DNA from: Clostridiales bacterium
GTDB lineage: Bacteria; Bacillota; Clostridia; Lachnospirales; Lachnospiraceae
DNA: 15,914 nt
Reading direction: 5' to 3'
Assembly (NCBI GenBank): GCA_019416265.1
Contig: DXXQ01000010.1
Location: forward strand, 1 to 15,914
Below are positions 14,285 to 15,914 of the stretch, in pieces. A model generated the notes under the pieces. The model had not been told where the DNA came from. It saw nothing but the letters and a program-made list of their open reading frames with translations, and did no database searches. Position 1 is the stretch's first letter, and each line of letters begins with the position of its first letter. A program made the translations under genes and the position numbers.

Positions 14285-15544
14285 TCAGCCCCTCCAATGA
14301 TTTGCAATTTCCTCTTTAATAATATCCACATAGCGTTTTGCTTTGCTGATATCACGATTAACCGTATACACATCTCTCTGTGTAATTTCAAGTTTACAGC
14401 CTCTGGCCGCATGGAGAGTTTTTCTCAGGCTTTCTCTCACCGCATCCTCATCCATCACTGCCCCGACTCCGAGATAATTTGGCGACGGTTTGCGATGGAA
14501 TATCACATTTTTTCTGTCGCGGAGACGTTCTCCCATAAATTCCTCGTCACACCATGGAGAAATGGACACCTTTCGTAAATTATCAAGCTTCGAAATGCAG
14601 TTATCCCAGATTGGATGTACCGGCTCACAGCATCCGTAGGACAGAAGTCCGTACTGGGATGCGATTTTTTTGTAGCATGGAAAAATAAATTCTTCATACA
14701 TCTTAGGAGAAAGCCCTACGGTTTCCTGAGAGTCCATAAATCCCCATACATCCTTTGTAATAAACGGACGCTTTGCAGCTTCCTCCTCTCCCGGAAGCTC
14801 ATGGTTATAACACCAGCTTCCCTGAGCAAGCCCCTGCGCTCCTGTTGTGGGAAGGATCAGATGTTTTTCCTCCAGGAAACGGTAATAAGCAAGAGTATCC
14901 TCTGCGATTCTGTCCATCATTTCATGGAAAAGCTCCGGATAATCGTAAATGTTATACATCATATTTTCCATTTTCATAAAATGAACCACCATCTGCGTCG
15001 GAACACTGTACAGGCAATCCATCTGAATTCTTACAGGAAGAATGTCTCCGAAGGTTTCTTCCAGCACCTGCTTTTTGCAAAGTGTGGACTCCATATCTAC
15101 GCCGAAATCTGTCTCTTTTAACTTATGGTAGTCATCTTCTAAGTCCTCCACAACAGACACAAATTCATGCCCCAGAGAACCCTCCGCCTCATGCTTCTTA
15201 ATTTCAATATTAAACAGTGTAAAATGAGTATCATAGTTCAGCGGATAATAATCCGGTGTCACACGGTCGTCGTCAAAAAGCTCCTGATTCAAAAAATTGA
15301 CATAAAGATTTGTTTCCACCTCTCTGGCAAACTCCCCCTGACACCGCAGTCTCTGGGGAATGATCTCCTGGGCAAACGTCCCCATTTCCAGGTGAATCAT
15401 GGGACGTTCTCCCTTTAAAGAGTTATGGGCATACCATTCCTCTTTTTTCTTTTTATTTTCCTCTGCCTGGGAAAATTCATACTGTTTTTTTGCAAGCTCG
15501 CGCAAAATTTCACGGTCTTTATCGCTGATCATATAAGCTTTCAT
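14285..15544 (-). CDS. Uroporphyrinogen decarboxylase (URO-D) fold protein, possible corrinoid methyltransferase relative
   Basis: A 419-residue protein that I place, with moderate confidence, in the URO-D superfamily, which includes haem-pathway decarboxylases and corrinoid-dependent methyltransferases (MtaA, MtbA, CmuA). Long helical N-terminus with lysine/glutamate-rich stretch (about 8-38), then alternating strand/helix segments. The strongest clue is GLLSYGCCEPVHPIWD (299-314), whose paired cysteines and histidine stand where methyltransferases bind zinc, and the PCY...Y approach before it. True HemE is shorter and has a different N-terminus, so haem synthesis is unlikely. The ATG has AAGGAG 9 nt upstream. 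The gene is alone on its strand, transcribed divergently from an AraC-type regulator that probably controls it. The substrate is unknown. Confidence 0.75.
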   Translation of the reverse strand: MKAYMISDKDREILRELAKKQYEFSQAEENKKKKEEWYAHNSLKGERPMIHLEMGTFAQEIIPQRLRCQGEFAREVETNLYVNFLNQELFDDDRVTPDYYPLNYDTHFTLFNIEIKKHEAEGSLGHEFVSVVEDLEDDYHKLKETDFGVDMESTLCKKQVLEETFGDILPVRIQMDCLYSVPTQMVVHFMKMENMMYNIYDYPELFHEMMDRIAEDTLAYYRFLEEKHLILPTTGAQGLAQGSWCYNHELPGEEEAAKRPFITKDVWGFMDSQETVGLSPKMYEEFIFPCYKKIASQYGLLSYGCCEPVHPIWDNCISKLDNLRKVSISPWCDEEFMGERLRDRKNVIFHRKPSPNYLGVGAVMDEDAVRESLRKTLHAARGCKLEITQRDVYTVNRDISKAKRYVDIIKEEIANHWRG

Positions 15545-15561
15545 ATTGACACACTCCTTGT

Positions 15562-15592
15562 CGTTTTTTCTTTATCATAGTACGAAAAAACG
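15562..15592. repeat. 9-bp perfect dyad in the URO-D-like gene leader
   Basis: CGTTTTTTC (15562-15570) and GAAAAAACG (15584-15592) are exact inverted repeats 13 nt apart. The spacer holds a TATGAT (-10-like, minus strand, 15579-15574), and the left arm ends 2 nt before the AAGGAG ribosome binding site. It could be an operator around the -10 or an RNA hairpin that masks the ribosome binding site. Confidence 0.5.
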
Positions 15593-15600
15593 TCCTCTGC

Positions 15601-15628
15601 ATTTGAATATTTTGCGCTCTTATATCAA
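15601..15628 (-). promoter_or_regulatory. Candidate promoter of the URO-D-like gene
   Basis: TTGATA (15628-15623), a 16-nt spacer and TCAAAT (15606-15601). The -10 is poor. A TATGAT at 15579-15574 is a better -10 but has no -35, which would fit a promoter needing an activator. Which one is used cannot be decided here. Confidence 0.3.
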
Positions 15629-15645
15629 AAAATTGCTCTTTCTTG

Positions 15646-15674
15646 TTGAATTTTCTCCTTTTCTTTTCTATAAT
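15646..15674 (+). promoter_or_regulatory. Promoter of the AraC-type regulator gene
   Basis: TTGAAT (15646-15651), exactly 17 nt, then a perfect TATAAT (15669-15674). A second TATAAT follows at 15679-15684. The leader to the ATG is about 100 nt and contains a small hairpin (15716-15720 with 15727-15731). Confidence 0.7.
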
Positions 15675-15780
15675 CTCTTATAATAAGAAAGATTGATAAA
15701 AATTCCTGTGTTTTTCAGCGTTTTGCCGCTGTCTTCTCATTGAAAACTATGGTTTTTACAGACTTTTATGGAGGATTCTT

Positions 15781-15914
15781 ATGAAAACAGTTTATACCGA
15801 AGGAGTTTCCAGCGCGTCCACGATTTTTTTTCACACACCGGAAAACCGGATACCGGATTTTTTTTATTTTCCCCTTTGTATCGGGCATTTTTTCTGTAAT
15901 ATTCCATATGAGGT
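15781..15914 (+). CDS. AraC-family transcriptional regulator, N-terminal part only
   Basis: An open frame running off the right edge: 44 complete codons from ATG at 15781, with GGAGG 6 nt upstream and a consensus promoter before it. The N-terminus includes FFYFPLCIGHFFCN (27-40), which resembles the start of the sugar- or metabolite-sensing domain of many clostridial AraC/XylS regulators (typically YPLCxGHxxC). The DNA-binding helix-turn-helix would lie beyond the window, so the assignment rests on this short segment and the divergent arrangement. If correct, it probably controls the URO-D-like gene on the other strand and itself. Confidence 0.6.
   Translation, partial: MKTVYTEGVSSASTIFFHTPENRIPDFFYFPLCIGHFFCNIPYE

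Noticed and set aside
1..15914. CRISPR array, insertion sequence, phage or defence island
   Set aside because: No regularly spaced repeats, transposase, integrase or terminal inverted repeats were seen; gene content is housekeeping and metabolic.

Overview
The window looks like chromosomal DNA of a Gram-positive Firmicute, most likely a Clostridia/Lachnospiraceae gut anaerobe. Reasons: strong AGGAGG-type ribosome binding sites before nearly every gene, TTGACA/TATAAT-like promoters, protein sequences of clostridial type (DUF975, ACT regulator next to hom, phosphoglycerate-mutase-like gene in the threonine locus, YdcF, Tex), and very tight gene packing. Fourteen complete genes lie on the minus strand; the only plus-strand gene is a partial one at the right edge. 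I see no insertion sequence, phage gene, CRISPR array, tRNA or rRNA.

Read in the direction of transcription (right to left): (1) at 15.5-15.9 kb an AraC-type regulator (start only, plus strand) diverges from a URO-D-fold protein gene (minus), with back-to-back promoters and a 9-bp dyad between them. (2) 14.1-11.5 kb: acyl-CoA thioesterase, YdcF/DUF218 membrane protein and a Gfo/Idh/MocA oxidoreductase, probably co-transcribed from a promoter near 14.1 kb. (3) 11.4-10.2 kb: prfB (release factor 2) with its own promoter and a programmed +1 frameshift at an early UGA, followed by a hairpin. (4) 10.1-2.4 kb: a seven-gene run: ACT-domain regulator, hom, a phosphoglycerate-mutase-like protein probably acting as homoserine kinase, lysC, a DUF975 membrane protein, tex and a DUF1294 membrane protein, ending at a hairpin near 2.37 kb. 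(5) 2.3-0.04 kb: an MscS-type channel and a MATE transporter, ending at a strong intrinsic terminator at 7-36.

The core of the window is the aspartate-family amino acid cluster. LysC phosphorylates aspartate, Hom reduces aspartate semialdehyde to homoserine, and the ApgM-like protein probably phosphorylates homoserine on the way to threonine. The ACT-domain protein heading the operon and the ACT domains in Hom and LysC fit amino-acid feedback control. lysC also carries an internal Shine-Dalgarno and start that would yield a separate regulatory beta subunit, as known for Bacillus aspartokinase II.

I found no convincing wholly new multi-gene system. The points most worth checking are the homoserine kinase assignment, the internal lysC start, the URO-D-like gene with its divergent AraC regulator and promoter dyad, and a cysteine-rich insertion in the Gfo/Idh/MocA protein.
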